Source: Botryosphaeria dothidea
Taxonomy: Eukaryota; Ascomycota; Dothideomycetes; Botryosphaeriales; Botryosphaeriaceae
DNA length: 64,000 nt
NCBI GenBank assembly: GCA_011503125.2
Contig: WWBZ02000040.1
Span: 4,278,001 to 4,342,000 of the forward strand
Direction: 5' to 3'
The notes beneath the pieces are model-generated. The model ran no database searches, was not told the origin of the DNA, and saw only the letters and a program-made list of their open reading frames with translations. Positions 24,485 to 34,989 of the stretch are shown piece by piece. The first letter of the stretch is position 1; each line of letters starts with the position of its first letter. The position numbers and the translations under genes are program-made.

Positions 24485-25591
24485 TTCTTAAAGTTAACGA
24501 AAGTATAGATATTAGTAGAGATAAGCTTATTAATATCTTCTATAAGTATCTTACGTAAGCTCTAATAAGAAAGAGTTCGCTATAAGATAATAGTTTTCTC
24601 TCTTAGTTAACGTTTCTAGTTAAGGCTACGAATATTAGTACTAGAAAGGGTATCTTTATAATAGTTAGCGATATTCTTAGTTAGAAGGTTATTTTCTTAG
24701 ATAAGCCGGCTAATTTTATCGTTACTTTCCTTAATAACTTTATTAGATCTAGTAATTATCTTCTTATAGATCTATTTAAGTTTCTTATACTTATTCTAAA
24801 GAGAGACGTAGGCTATATACTCTTTACTAGTAGCTATTTAAGTAACTTAGAGAACGTAGTAGAACTTAGTACGCTAGTTTACTATTACTATAGTATACTA
24901 GTTATAAAAGATATATTCGTTAGGCTAGCGAATAGAGTCGAGTCCGTAGTTACTTAGTATTCCGGGGTTAATAGTAAGGTTAAGATCCGTAGCTAATAAA
25001 TATATAAGTTCTTCGGGTTCTAGGTTTCTACGTAAGATAATACGACGTAAGATAAGACCGGTAGCTTAACTTTACTAGTTTAAGATATTAGGAAAGCTCT
25101 AAAATAAAATAGTACTACTTATAAACTTATTAAGATTCTAGCTAGATCCCCTAACTATATTACTAAATAATTCTTCTTTATTATCGCTTAGGTAAATAGA
25201 AGTAGTACTAGTAATACTACTAGTACGGCTACGGATATAGCTTACGGGGAATAGGCTTTATTACGCTATAATCTTTACTAATTATTCTAGTTTTCGAGTA
25301 GTTTAACTCGTGTTTCGAGTAAAACTCTAAAGAGATTAGTACGGAATTAACGAGGATCTTCGTATCTTATTAAAGAAGATAGATTTTCTATAATTATACT
25401 ATTATTTCTCTAATAGTATAGGTTTTAATATTTCTAGGTTACTTATCGTAGAGTATCGGTGTTATTAAGTTCTAGTTATAGATTATTAGTATTATCGGGT
25501 TCTAGTTATAGGTTATCGAGTTTAGATTCTAGTTAATAGTACGGGTATCGGGTTATCGAGTTTAGGTTTCTTATTAGTAGTATATAGATTA
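24485..25591 (-). pseudogene. Gypsy A-old gag remnant, upstream half
   Basis: Resumes the A-old sequence exactly where it stopped before Gypsy B1 and LINE-alpha copy 3; it aligns with 10965-12075 of Gypsy A. It is saturated with RIP changes and holds no open frame. Confidence 0.8.
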
Positions 25592-25823
25592 TATAAGGTA
25601 GTAAAGCCGAAATAATAGTATTACTTTTAACTAAAAATCTATATATAAGAAGAAAGGAAAGAGAGTCTAGAAAGAGAGGGCGAAGAGTAAATATACTTAG
25701 TCGCTTAGCGCTAGGCCCGTACTTTAGTACTCGACCGAGTTATCCTTAGTAAAGCTAGGGCCTCTAGTTACTATTAAGTATCTATCTAGTTACCTAGAAT
25801 AGTAGCGCTTAAGAGGCCTAATA
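25592..25823 (-). repeat. 5' LTR of Gypsy A-old
   Basis: 232 bp, starting tataaggtag and ending cctaata, followed by TSD agtac at 25824-25828. Confidence 0.9.
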
Positions 25824-25879
25824 AGTACTTATAAATTTAATATACTCTCTTTAGTATTCTATAGTTCTATTCTATAGAT
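25824..25879 (-). mobile_element. LINE-alpha copy 1, short middle fragment
   Basis: A 56-bp bridge between two insertions. It continues the LINE sequence from base 106 (compare 20757-20810) and ends in the 16-bp TSD gttctattctatagat (25864-25879) of LINE-alpha copy 4. Confidence 0.85.
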
Positions 25880-25949
25880 AGATAGATAAATTTATTTCTT
25901 TCCGATATAGCTCTCTTACGGGTCTATACGGGGCTAGCTATCTATTATT

Positions 25950-28900
25950 ATTTTATACGAGAAGGAAAATCTTTTCGCCTAGTAAAATCCCTTCTCTCTC
26001 TCTAGGTATACTATCCTATACTAGTTCTATTTTTTCTTTTTACCGGTAGCGGCTACTATAGTAGCCCTATATTTACCTACTAAACCTATCTCTTTAGTTC
26101 TTATCCTCGTAATTATCCGGGTTCTAGTAGTTCTAGTAGTTCTAGTAGTCCTCCTAGTTCCTCTTTCTAGTTACTCTTCTAAATTAGTTCTCTTACTAGG
26201 CTAAATTACTTAAGTAGCCCTAGGCGTAAGAATTAGTCTATCGCTACTTTAATCTTCTTCTTCGTTAAGAGAAGGAAATAGTAGTTCGTAGTTTCTATCT
26301 TTTAGAGTATCTATATCCTACTCTATTAGAAGTTGGGGTAGAAGAGAAGAATATACTTTAGAGTTTATCTATACTAGCCGTATAGATAGATAGGGCTAAG
26401 ATACTCTAGTATCTTACGCCTAGAGAGAAAGTTTTTTAGTCTAATATACTCTATATATAATAGAGTAGCGAGTATACTCTATAGCTTAGGTAGTTCGCTA
26501 TAAATTTATCTAATTTTTAGGTTCTACTATATACTTTAGGCTACTAGCTTATCTTACCTTTCTTAGCTAGTAAACTTTATCTATCTCTTCTTCTACTTAT
26601 TTCTATATACTATACGTAGTCTTATTTACTCTAGAAGGCTCTAGTAGGTAGAAGAGTAGTAGTAAAAGAGGGAGTTTATCTTTTTTCTAAGTAGGGATCT
26701 TCTAGCTAGGCTAGCGGTACCTCTAGTACTTAGAGTAGCCCTAGCTATCTATTTAATACTCTAGTAAGTTTCCTCTACTACTACTATAACTAGGCTATCT
26801 CTAGCTCTAATAGTTTAGGCTAGTACTAGTTTATCTAGATATAATAAGAGTAGGGGAATCCCCGTCTTATACTCTAAGATTTATATACTAGTTAACTTAT
26901 ACGCTCTTAAGATAGTACGTAGGTACTAGTTTTAGATCTTCTATAGTAGCTAGATAGCTATTTTCCTCTACCCTAGGGTCCCCTCCGGGGTATACTATAC
27001 TCTATAGCTATAAATAAGAGCTAGCCTTACTACGGCCGTATAGATATAGCGGGCTTTAGTAAATAAGGCTCCCTAGGTAGATACTACGAGTCGAGAGAGA
27101 GATATATACTATTTAATTACCTTAGCTTCTATTTCCCTAATATAGAGTTCCTATCTAAGCTTATTATCTACGTAGATTCCTAGGATCTTTATCGTAGGCT
27201 CTAGGTATCTAGCAAATCTAGAGATACGGATATCTACTACTATATTAAATCTCCTCGGCTTTCTTATAAAGTAGATAAGGTAGTACTTATTTAGCGAGAA
27301 CGCTAACCCGTAGGTAGCTACCTAGTACTCGTAAACTTAGTATACTTCCTCTAGTATCCTATAGTTTTATTCTATAGATCTACTAAAGGCTAGGATATTA
27401 GTATCGTCGACGAATCTAAGGGGGAAGGTATTACCTCTACGTAGCTATATAAGTAGATTAGAGATAAAGAATAGATAGAGAATTAGGAATAGGAAGAATC
27501 CCTAGGGAATCCCGGTTAAGATCTAGATTAGCGGGCTAGTAAAGTCCCTAAAAGATAGCTAAGTAGTTCGGTCCTATAGGAAGAAGTACGTAAATCTTTC
27601 TACCTATTCGGAGAGCCTCGCTATCTTTATATTATAGAGGAGTCTCTTATAGAATATATAATCGTATACCCCTAAGATATCTAGGCTAAGAACTAAGGCT
27701 ACTAGCTCCGGATCTTACGCCTAGATAGTATAGATCTATTCCGTAAGTAGGTTAAGAGCTACTACTACTAACCTATTTCTCCTAGCTCTTATCTATATAT
27801 CGGGAAGTAGTTTATAGGCTTTAGTCGCCTAGAAGATCCGATCTACTATAATCTTCTTAAGTAGCTTTTCTAGCGTATTAAGTAAAGTAATTAGTCTAAA
27901 TAATTTAGCTTTAGTATAGTTATCCCTCTATAGTTTCCTTAGAACTACGATAATAGAGCTTTTAAACTATCTAGAGTAGTATCTAAGTACGAGGTATTCC
28001 TAGAAGAGCCTAGTAAGGGGTTCCCTTAGTATCTTAGCGTATTACTTTAGAAACCTATTAATAATCTTATCTAGGCCTAGTACCTTATCTAGGAGAAGCT
28101 TCTTAATAGTATAGAGGATCTACTCTTCGGTAACGCCTTAGAAGATCTCTACTAGCTCTAGATATATATACCTATCTAGATCTAAGAGGTCGGTAGTTCT
28201 AAGAGGGAGAAAGAACTAGTTAGTAAGGATTTCCGTCTTAGACTAGTTATCGTAACGTAGTTATCTATCTACTTTCTAAAGGGGTAGGAACTAGAATAGA
28301 ACTAGCGGCTCTAATACTCTTATTCTTACCTATTTTAAGAGCTTCTAGAGTATAGAAGAGTCTAAGATTATCTCGACTACTATTCTACGCTATACTTTTA
28401 TTCTATCTCTTCTAATCTACCTCTTCTTACTATTAGTAATAGTTTAGTAAACTATTTAGTCCTCCTCCCTTCCTATAGCTATCTACTTTCTTCTAGCTAC
28501 TCTAGCCTAGTATACTAGATCCGAATACTTCTTTATCTATTATATAGAGGTCTAGAGCGAGGATCTCGCTACTAGAATAGTCTTCTAGATTATTCTTTAG
28601 ATAGCCTTCTAGAGTAGTATAGTAAAGTAATCTAGGTCTACTTTAGTATTAAGAGGGGCTACTTTAAGGTATTTAAGCTTTAATTAGAGTATATTATTAG
28701 TTCTCTTCTAGTCTACTTTCTTCTACTAGAGTCTTAGAAGGCGTAGTTCCGCGGAGGTAAGAGAAAAATCGAGTGTAGTAAGAATAGGTAGGTAGTTAGA
28801 GAATAATTTAAGCTTCTAACTAACTTTATAACTAAGAATTCTCTTCTCTAGCTACTATATAGTAAAGATAAGGTCTAGAGTACTCTCGCTACTACTCTCT

Positions 28901-29545
28901 CTCTTCGTAATAGTACCTCTTAGAAGGACTAGATTAAGGTTAGCTATAGTAGCTATTTCGATAAGATTATCTATAAGAGTATAGTATCTTAGGGCGGTTA
29001 TACCCTCCTAGATAGGATAGTAAAGGTTAAAGTCTTCTAGAAGAATATACTCCCCTAGTTTTCTAAGAGCTTCTAGAAGAAGAGATAGAGTTTCTAAAGC
29101 CGTACTAGTATAGAAGGCTAGTAGGGGATTATAGTAGTTATAGATATAGATTATACGTATCTTAGTAGTAAGGGATAGTATAATAAGATCTAGTAAGTAG
29201 ACTATTACTTACTAGGAGTCGGGGGTAATAGCCTTACTTATAAAGAAGTAGATTCTTATCGTCTTCTTCTAAGGGAAAACTATATAGTAGGTAGAATATC
29301 TTACTATTATCTTTATCCTTAGGTTCCTCTAGAGTTCCTAGATAGCTAGAATATAGTAGATTTTTAGGTTTACCTCCTTAAAGAGCGGAAGTATTACCCT
29401 ATTCTTACTCTTATAGACGTTATACTATACGATAGAGAAAGCGCCTATATCTAATATTAACTTCTTTCTATCTCTAAGTTAGGCTACGAGGAAGTTAGTA
29501 GTATAGGCTACGAGGCGGAGGGGGTTCCCGCGGGCTTCTCTCCCG
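25950..29545 (-). pseudogene. LINE-alpha copy 4 ORF2: endonuclease and RT
   Basis: Placed by alignment with copy 2: endonuclease about 29450-28700 and RT about 28300-27000. Near 27395-27412 the RT motif still reads FVDD, the only copy in the window with both catalytic Asp codons. Many other codons are RIP stops, so it is inactive. Borders are approximate. Confidence 0.72.
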
Positions 29546-29559
29546 AGATATATTAGGAG

Positions 29560-31010
29560 CTATTAAGTCCGGTAAACCGTATCTAGTTAGGAGGCGGGGG
29601 GCGGCTTAGGTCCCTTAGCCTACCTAGCCCTCTCTTAGTTAGCTTCTCTTCTCTAGGCCTCTTCCTTAGCCTAACCGTTAACTAGTTAGTTTAGGGCTAT
29701 ATCTTAGCCGTAGAGGTGCCTCCTCTATATCTCTCTAGTACCGCTAGGCGGGCCTTAGTAGTCTTAGCCTAACGGGCTCTACGCGTTAGGTAGAAGTTAC
29801 TCTAGGCCGTATACTCTTAGTTATAGTTTATATATTACGTTTTCTCTTTAGGGTACTCGTAGATATTATATACCTCGGCGTACTAGCCGTATTTATTCTT
29901 CCTTCTATAGTAGATAGAGATATAGCTATAATTCTAGTACTTAAAGTACTAGGTTACTATAAAGATTATACTATAGTACTCTACTATATAGAGAGTATAG
30001 TTATTAATAAGTTCTTTAGTAATAATCTAGTTAGCTACCTTAGAATCTATAGTACTAAGAATAATAGTTAAGTACGTCTTCTTCTCTAGAAGCTTTCTTT
30101 TTAGCTAGGCTAGCTTACTAATACGTAGTTCTAGATATAAGAATAGGTTTTAATTCTAAAGGGTTTAGGCGGCCTAGGAGTCCTTAATATTAATATCTTT
30201 AAGGGGGACGTTATAGACTAGTACTAAGTAGAGCTACTAGTTAAAACGGACTTTTCTACCTAGTTCTATAGTCTATTTCTAATTCTAGAGAAGGGCTACT
30301 CTAGTCTAAGTATTAGATATAAAGAGCTTAACGTCTCTACTAGAAAGCTTCTTAGCCGCTAGTACTCTTTTATAAGCTAGGCTTTTTTCTATCTAGATCT
30401 TCTTAATAATAGCCTCGTTAGTAAGGTTAGTAACCTTCTATCTATTAGTCTTATCCGGAAAGTATAGAATAAGCTTAGTAGTAGTTAGAAGGGTAGAGAG
30501 CTTTAGAGCTACTCGGGCTATAATATTAGCCTAGCTAGATACTACGGGCGTAGGAGTAGTCTAGAGTTAGCTAACTACCTTCTAGATCTACTAAACCTCC
30601 TTAAGAATATTCTTAAGGCCTAGTTTTTTAGTAGTCGCCTCCTAGTAAATAGTAATATAATCCTAGAAGATTATCTTAATAATATCGAGAAAATTTTTTA
30701 TCTAATTAAAGAGGACTAAAGAGAGGCTAGCGGATACTTATAGGGCTTAAAGAAGAATATCTACTATTTTTAAGGCTCTTTTAATATATTCTACGCTATA
30801 TTAGGTATTCTACGATTTATTAGAGGTACGCTATAGTTAAGTAGAGGTAGTTACTAAAGGGGGCTATTCGCCTCTTCCTACGGCTTCTATATTAACTATA
30901 ACGTAGCTATAGCTACTTTAAGTAGTATTTCGAGTCTCGCTAGGCCTAGGAGAGTTCCTAGGGCCCTCTTCCGGCGCCGTAGCTTAGAATCGATTTTTTA
31001 GCGTAGTTAT
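29560..31010 (-). pseudogene. LINE-alpha copy 4 ORF1 (gag-like)
   Basis: Aligns with ORF1 of copy 2. The start codon is ATA instead of ATG and stops are frequent. The only support is alignment to the better copy. Confidence 0.6.
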
Positions 31011-31044
31011 ATTTCTCGATAACTAATCGTTCTATTCTATAGAT

Positions 31045-34000
31045 CTACTAAAGATTAGAATATTAGTATTATTAACGAATCTAAGGGGGAAGATATTATC
31101 TTTACGTAGCTATATAAGTAAATTAGAGGTAAAGAATAAATAGAGGATCGGAGATAGTAAGAATCTCTAAGAAATTCCGGTTAAGGTCTAGATTAGTAGA
31201 CTAGTAAAGTCTCCGAAGAATAGCTAAGTAGTACGGTCCTATAGAAAGAATTAAGTAAATCTTTCTATCTATTCTAAGAGTCTTACTATTCTTATATTAT
31301 AGAGAAGCCTTCTATAAGATACGTAGTTATATACTTCTAAGATATCTAGGCTAAGAACTAAAACTACTAGCTCTAGATCTTATATCTAGATAGTATAGAT
31401 CTATTCTATAAGTAGGTCGAGAGCTACTACTACGAACCTATTTCTTCTAGCTTCTATCTATATATTAGAGAGTAGATCGTATACTTTAGTAGCCTAGGAG
31501 ATTCTATCTACTATAATCCTCTTAAATAGCTTCTCTAGCGTATTAAGTAGGGTAATCGGCCTAAATAATTTAGCTTTAGTATAGTTATCCCTCTATAGTT
31601 TTCTTAGAACTACGGTAATAGAGCTTTTAAACTATCTAAAATAGTATATAAGTACGAGATATCTCTAGAAGAGTTTAGTAAGTAGTCCGCTTAGTATCTA
31701 AGCGTACTACTTTAGAAATCTATTAATAATCTTATCTAGGCCTAGTATCTTATCTAGAGGAAGCTTCTTAATAGTATAGAGAATCTACTCTTTAGTAAGG
31801 TCTTAAGAAATCTCTACTAGCTCTAGATATATATATCTATCTAGATCTAAGAGGTCGGTAGCCCTAGAAGGAGGAAAGAACTAGTTAGTAAGAATTTCTA
31901 TCTTAGCCGGATTATTATAGCGTAGTTATCTATCTACTTCCTAGAGGGGTAGAAACTAAGATAGAACTAGAGGCTCTAGTATTCTTATTCTTATCTACTT
32001 TAAGAGCTTTTAGAGTATAGATAGGTCTAAGGTAATCTTAGCTACTATTCTACGCTATACTTTTATTCTATTTCTTCTAATCTACCTCTTCTTACTATTA
32101 GTAATAGTTTAGTATACTATCTAGTCCTTCTTTCTTCCTATCGCCGTCTATTTTCTTCTAGCTACTCTCGCCTAGTATACTAGGTCTAAATACTTCTTTA
32201 TCTATTATATAGAGGCCTAGAGCGAGGGTCTCGCTACTAGAATAGTTTCCTAGATTATTCTTTAGATAACCTCCTAGAGTAGTTCCGTAAAGTAGTCTAG
32301 ATCTACTTTCGTATTAAGAGGGGCTACTCTAAGGTATTCGAGCTTTATTTAGAGTATCTAATTAGTTCTATTCTAGTCTACTTTTTTCTACTAGGGCCTT
32401 AGAGGACGTAGTTCTATAGAAGTAGAGAAGATATTAAGTATAGTAAGGATAAATAGGTAGTCTAAGAAGGATTCGAGCTTCTAACTAACTTTATAGCTAA
32501 GAATTCTCTCCTCTAGCTACCGTATAGTAAAAATAAGATCTAGAATACTCTCGCTACTACCCTCTCTTCTAGTAATAGTATCTCTTAGAAGGGCTAGGTT
32601 AAGGCTAGCTATCGTAGCTATTTTAATAAGATCGTCTATAAGAGTATAGTATATAGAAAAGATAATATCTTTCTAAATAGGATAGTAAAGGTTAAAGTCT
32701 CCTAGTAGGATATACTCCTCTAGTTTTCTAAGGGCTTCTAGAAGAAGCGCTAAGGTTTCTAGAGCCGTACTAGTATAGAAGGCTAGTAGGAGGTTATAGT
32801 AGTTATAGATATAGATTATATATATTCTAGTAATAAGAGATAGTATAATAAGATCTAGTAAATAGACTATTACTTACTAGAAGTCGGAGCTAATAGCCTT
32901 ACTTATAAAGAAGTAGGTTCTTACTACTCTCTTCTAGGGAAAAACTATATAGTAGGTAGAATATCTTACTATTATCTTAACTCTCGGGTTTCTCTAAGGT
33001 TCCTAGATAGCTAAGATATAGTAGATCTTTAGGTCTACTTCCTTAAAGAGCGGGAGTATTACTCTATTCTTACTCTTATAGACGTTATACTATATAATAG
33101 AGAGAGAGCCTATATCTAATATTAACTTTCTTCTATCTCTAGATCCGGCTACGAAGGGGCTAGTAGTATAGACTATAAGAAGGGAGTTCCCGCGGGCTTC
33201 TCTAAGGCGTGTTATAAGCTATTAAGTCTAGTAAACCTTATTTAGTTAGAAGGCGGGGAGCGGCTTAAGTCTCTTAGCCTACCTAGTCCCCTCTTAACCG
33301 GCTTCTCCTCTCTAATTCTCTTCCTTAGTCCGACCGTTAGCTAGTTAGTTTAGGGCTATATCTTAGTTATTAGGGGTTCTTCCCGGTATCTTTCTAGTAC
33401 TACTAGACGGGCCTAGGCGGCCTTAGTATAATAGGCTCTACGTATTAGGTAGACGTTACTCTAGGCTATATATCTTTAGAAGTAGTTTACGTACTACGTA
33501 CTTTTCTTAGGATAGTTTCTAGTATTATATATCTTACCGTACTATCTATACTTTTTCTTCTTTTTATAGTAGTTAGTAATATAACCGTAGGCCTAGTACT
33601 TAAAATATTAGGTTACTATAAAGGCTATATTATAGTACTACGCTATATAAATAGTAAAGTTAATAATAAGCTTCTTATTAATAATCTAGTTAGTAGTTTC
33701 GGGGTTTATAGTACTAAGAATAATAGCTAAGTAAGTTTTTCTCTCTAGGAGCTTCCTCTTTAGCTAGGCTAGCTTACTAATACGTAGTCCTAGATATAAA
33801 GATAGATTCTACTCCTAGATAGTTTAGATAGCTTAGAAGTCTATAGTATCGATTCCTTCTCGAGGAACGTTATATACTAGTACTAAGTATAGCTACTAGT
33901 TAGGCCTAACTTCTTTTTCTAGTCCTATAGTCTATTCCTAGTCCTAGAGAAGGGCTATTCTAGTTACTTTATCCGGTATAAAGATTCTAACGTCTCTACT

Positions 34001-34940
34001 AGGGAGCTTCTTAGTAGTAAGTACTTTCTTATATACCTAGCTTTTTTCTACCTAGATCTTTCTAATAATTACCTTATTTAAGAGCTTAGCTATTTCTTAT
34101 CTATTTACTATCTCTAGGAAGTAGAGAGTAAGTTTAGTAGTAGCTAGGGGGGTAGAAGGCTTCGGGGCTACTTAGGCTATAATTTATACCTAGCTATAAG
34201 TATTAGGTATAGATATAGAGGTAGCCTAGATACGGTTAACTATCTTTTAGACCTATTAGACCTCTTTAAGAATATCCTTAAGGCCTAGCTCCTTAGTAGC
34301 TGCCTTCTAGTAGATAGTAATATAATCCTAGAAGATTGTCTTAGCAATATCGAGAAAATTTTTTACCTGGCTAGAGAGGACTAAAGGGAGGCTAGCGGAT
34401 ATTTATAGGGCTTAGAGAAGGGTATCTACTATTTTTAAGGCTCTCTTAACGTATTCTACGCTATACTAGGTACTCTACGGTTTCTTAGGGGTATATTAGG
34501 GCTAGATAGAGGTAGTTACTATAATAGCTTATATCCGGTACACTCGCGGAAATATAGTAGCATTACTATCTACGAGAAGACTAAGCTAAAGAGAAAAGAA
34601 AGAAAGGTTTAAGTAAGATAGCGCTGCTTATATATCTCTCTAGAGTCCCTTTTACTAGTAGCGAGTTGCAGGGTTTTCTTATTAAGCTTTATTAAGCTTT
34701 AGGGTCCTCTTAACCTAAGGTCTCGCCGCAGGATCTATCTAAGGCACCCTTAGGGTTTAAACCGTAATAGTTACTAGGGGAGGCTATTCGCCTCTTCCTA
34801 TATCCTCTATATTAACTACTTCGCGGCTATAGTTGTCTTAAGTACTATTTTAGAACTCGCGAAGCCTAGGAGAGTCCCTAGGGCCCTCTCCCGGCGCCGT
34901 AGCTTAGGGTCGATTTTTTAGTATGGTTATATTTTTTTTT
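31045..34940 (-). mobile_element. LINE-alpha copy 1, 5' two thirds
   Basis: The main body of the outermost LINE, continuing from 25879 and ending with the 5' end at about 34930-34940 (start codon ATA, then a T run). ORF2 endonuclease/RT lies about 31060-33200 and ORF1 about 33220-34930. The RT motif near 31070 reads FVNN, so both Asp positions are affected. CA and TG are nearly absent except in the 34522-34768 insert. It adjoins a family A LTR fragment once LINE-alpha copy 2 is removed. Confidence 0.88.
34522..34768. mobile_element. MITE-like insert, possibly hAT-type
   Basis: About 247 bp that interrupt LINE-alpha copy 1 ORF1; copies 2, 3 and 4 lack it. It is flanked by the direct repeat agttacta (34514-34521 and 34769-34776; 9 bp if the preceding t is counted), the TSD size of hAT-type DNA transposons. 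The ends, taatagcttatatcc and the reverse complement attacggtttaaacc, are only weakly similar. It has no coding capacity and keeps CA/TG while its host is RIP-saturated. The hAT assignment is tentative. Confidence 0.5.
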
Positions 34941-34989
34941 CCTCTTATATATAGATAGATAGATAGATAAATTTATTTCTTCCCGATAT

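Larger units (their letters stand above)
107..25823 (-). mobile_element. Gypsy A-old, RIP-saturated, carrying six insertions
   Basis: A Ty3/Gypsy element on the minus strand with 232-bp LTRs at 107-338 and 25592-25823, flanked by a perfect 5-bp TSD, agtac (102-106 and 25824-25828). Its own sequence is 339-740, 1361-3232, 3769-4861, 5499-5920, 12313-13297 and 24485-25591. Each piece lines up with consecutive parts of the younger Gypsy A (5926-12307). The gaps are SINE, LINE and LTR-element insertions, each with its own TSD. CpA and TpG are almost absent, which fits saturated RIP. The element is dead: nearly every Trp and Gln codon has become a stop. Confidence 0.9.
25880..31028 (-). mobile_element. 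LINE-alpha copy 4, full length
   Basis: About 5.15 kb on the minus strand, with the 16-bp TSD gttctattctatagat (25864-25879 and 31029-31044). The tail at the left is agatagataaattt. At the 5' side (right), 14 bases, ctcgataactaatc (31015-31028), lie between the usual 5' end and the TSD and match no other copy; they look like untemplated or captured bases. It is heavily RIP-mutated in most parts. Confidence 0.9.
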
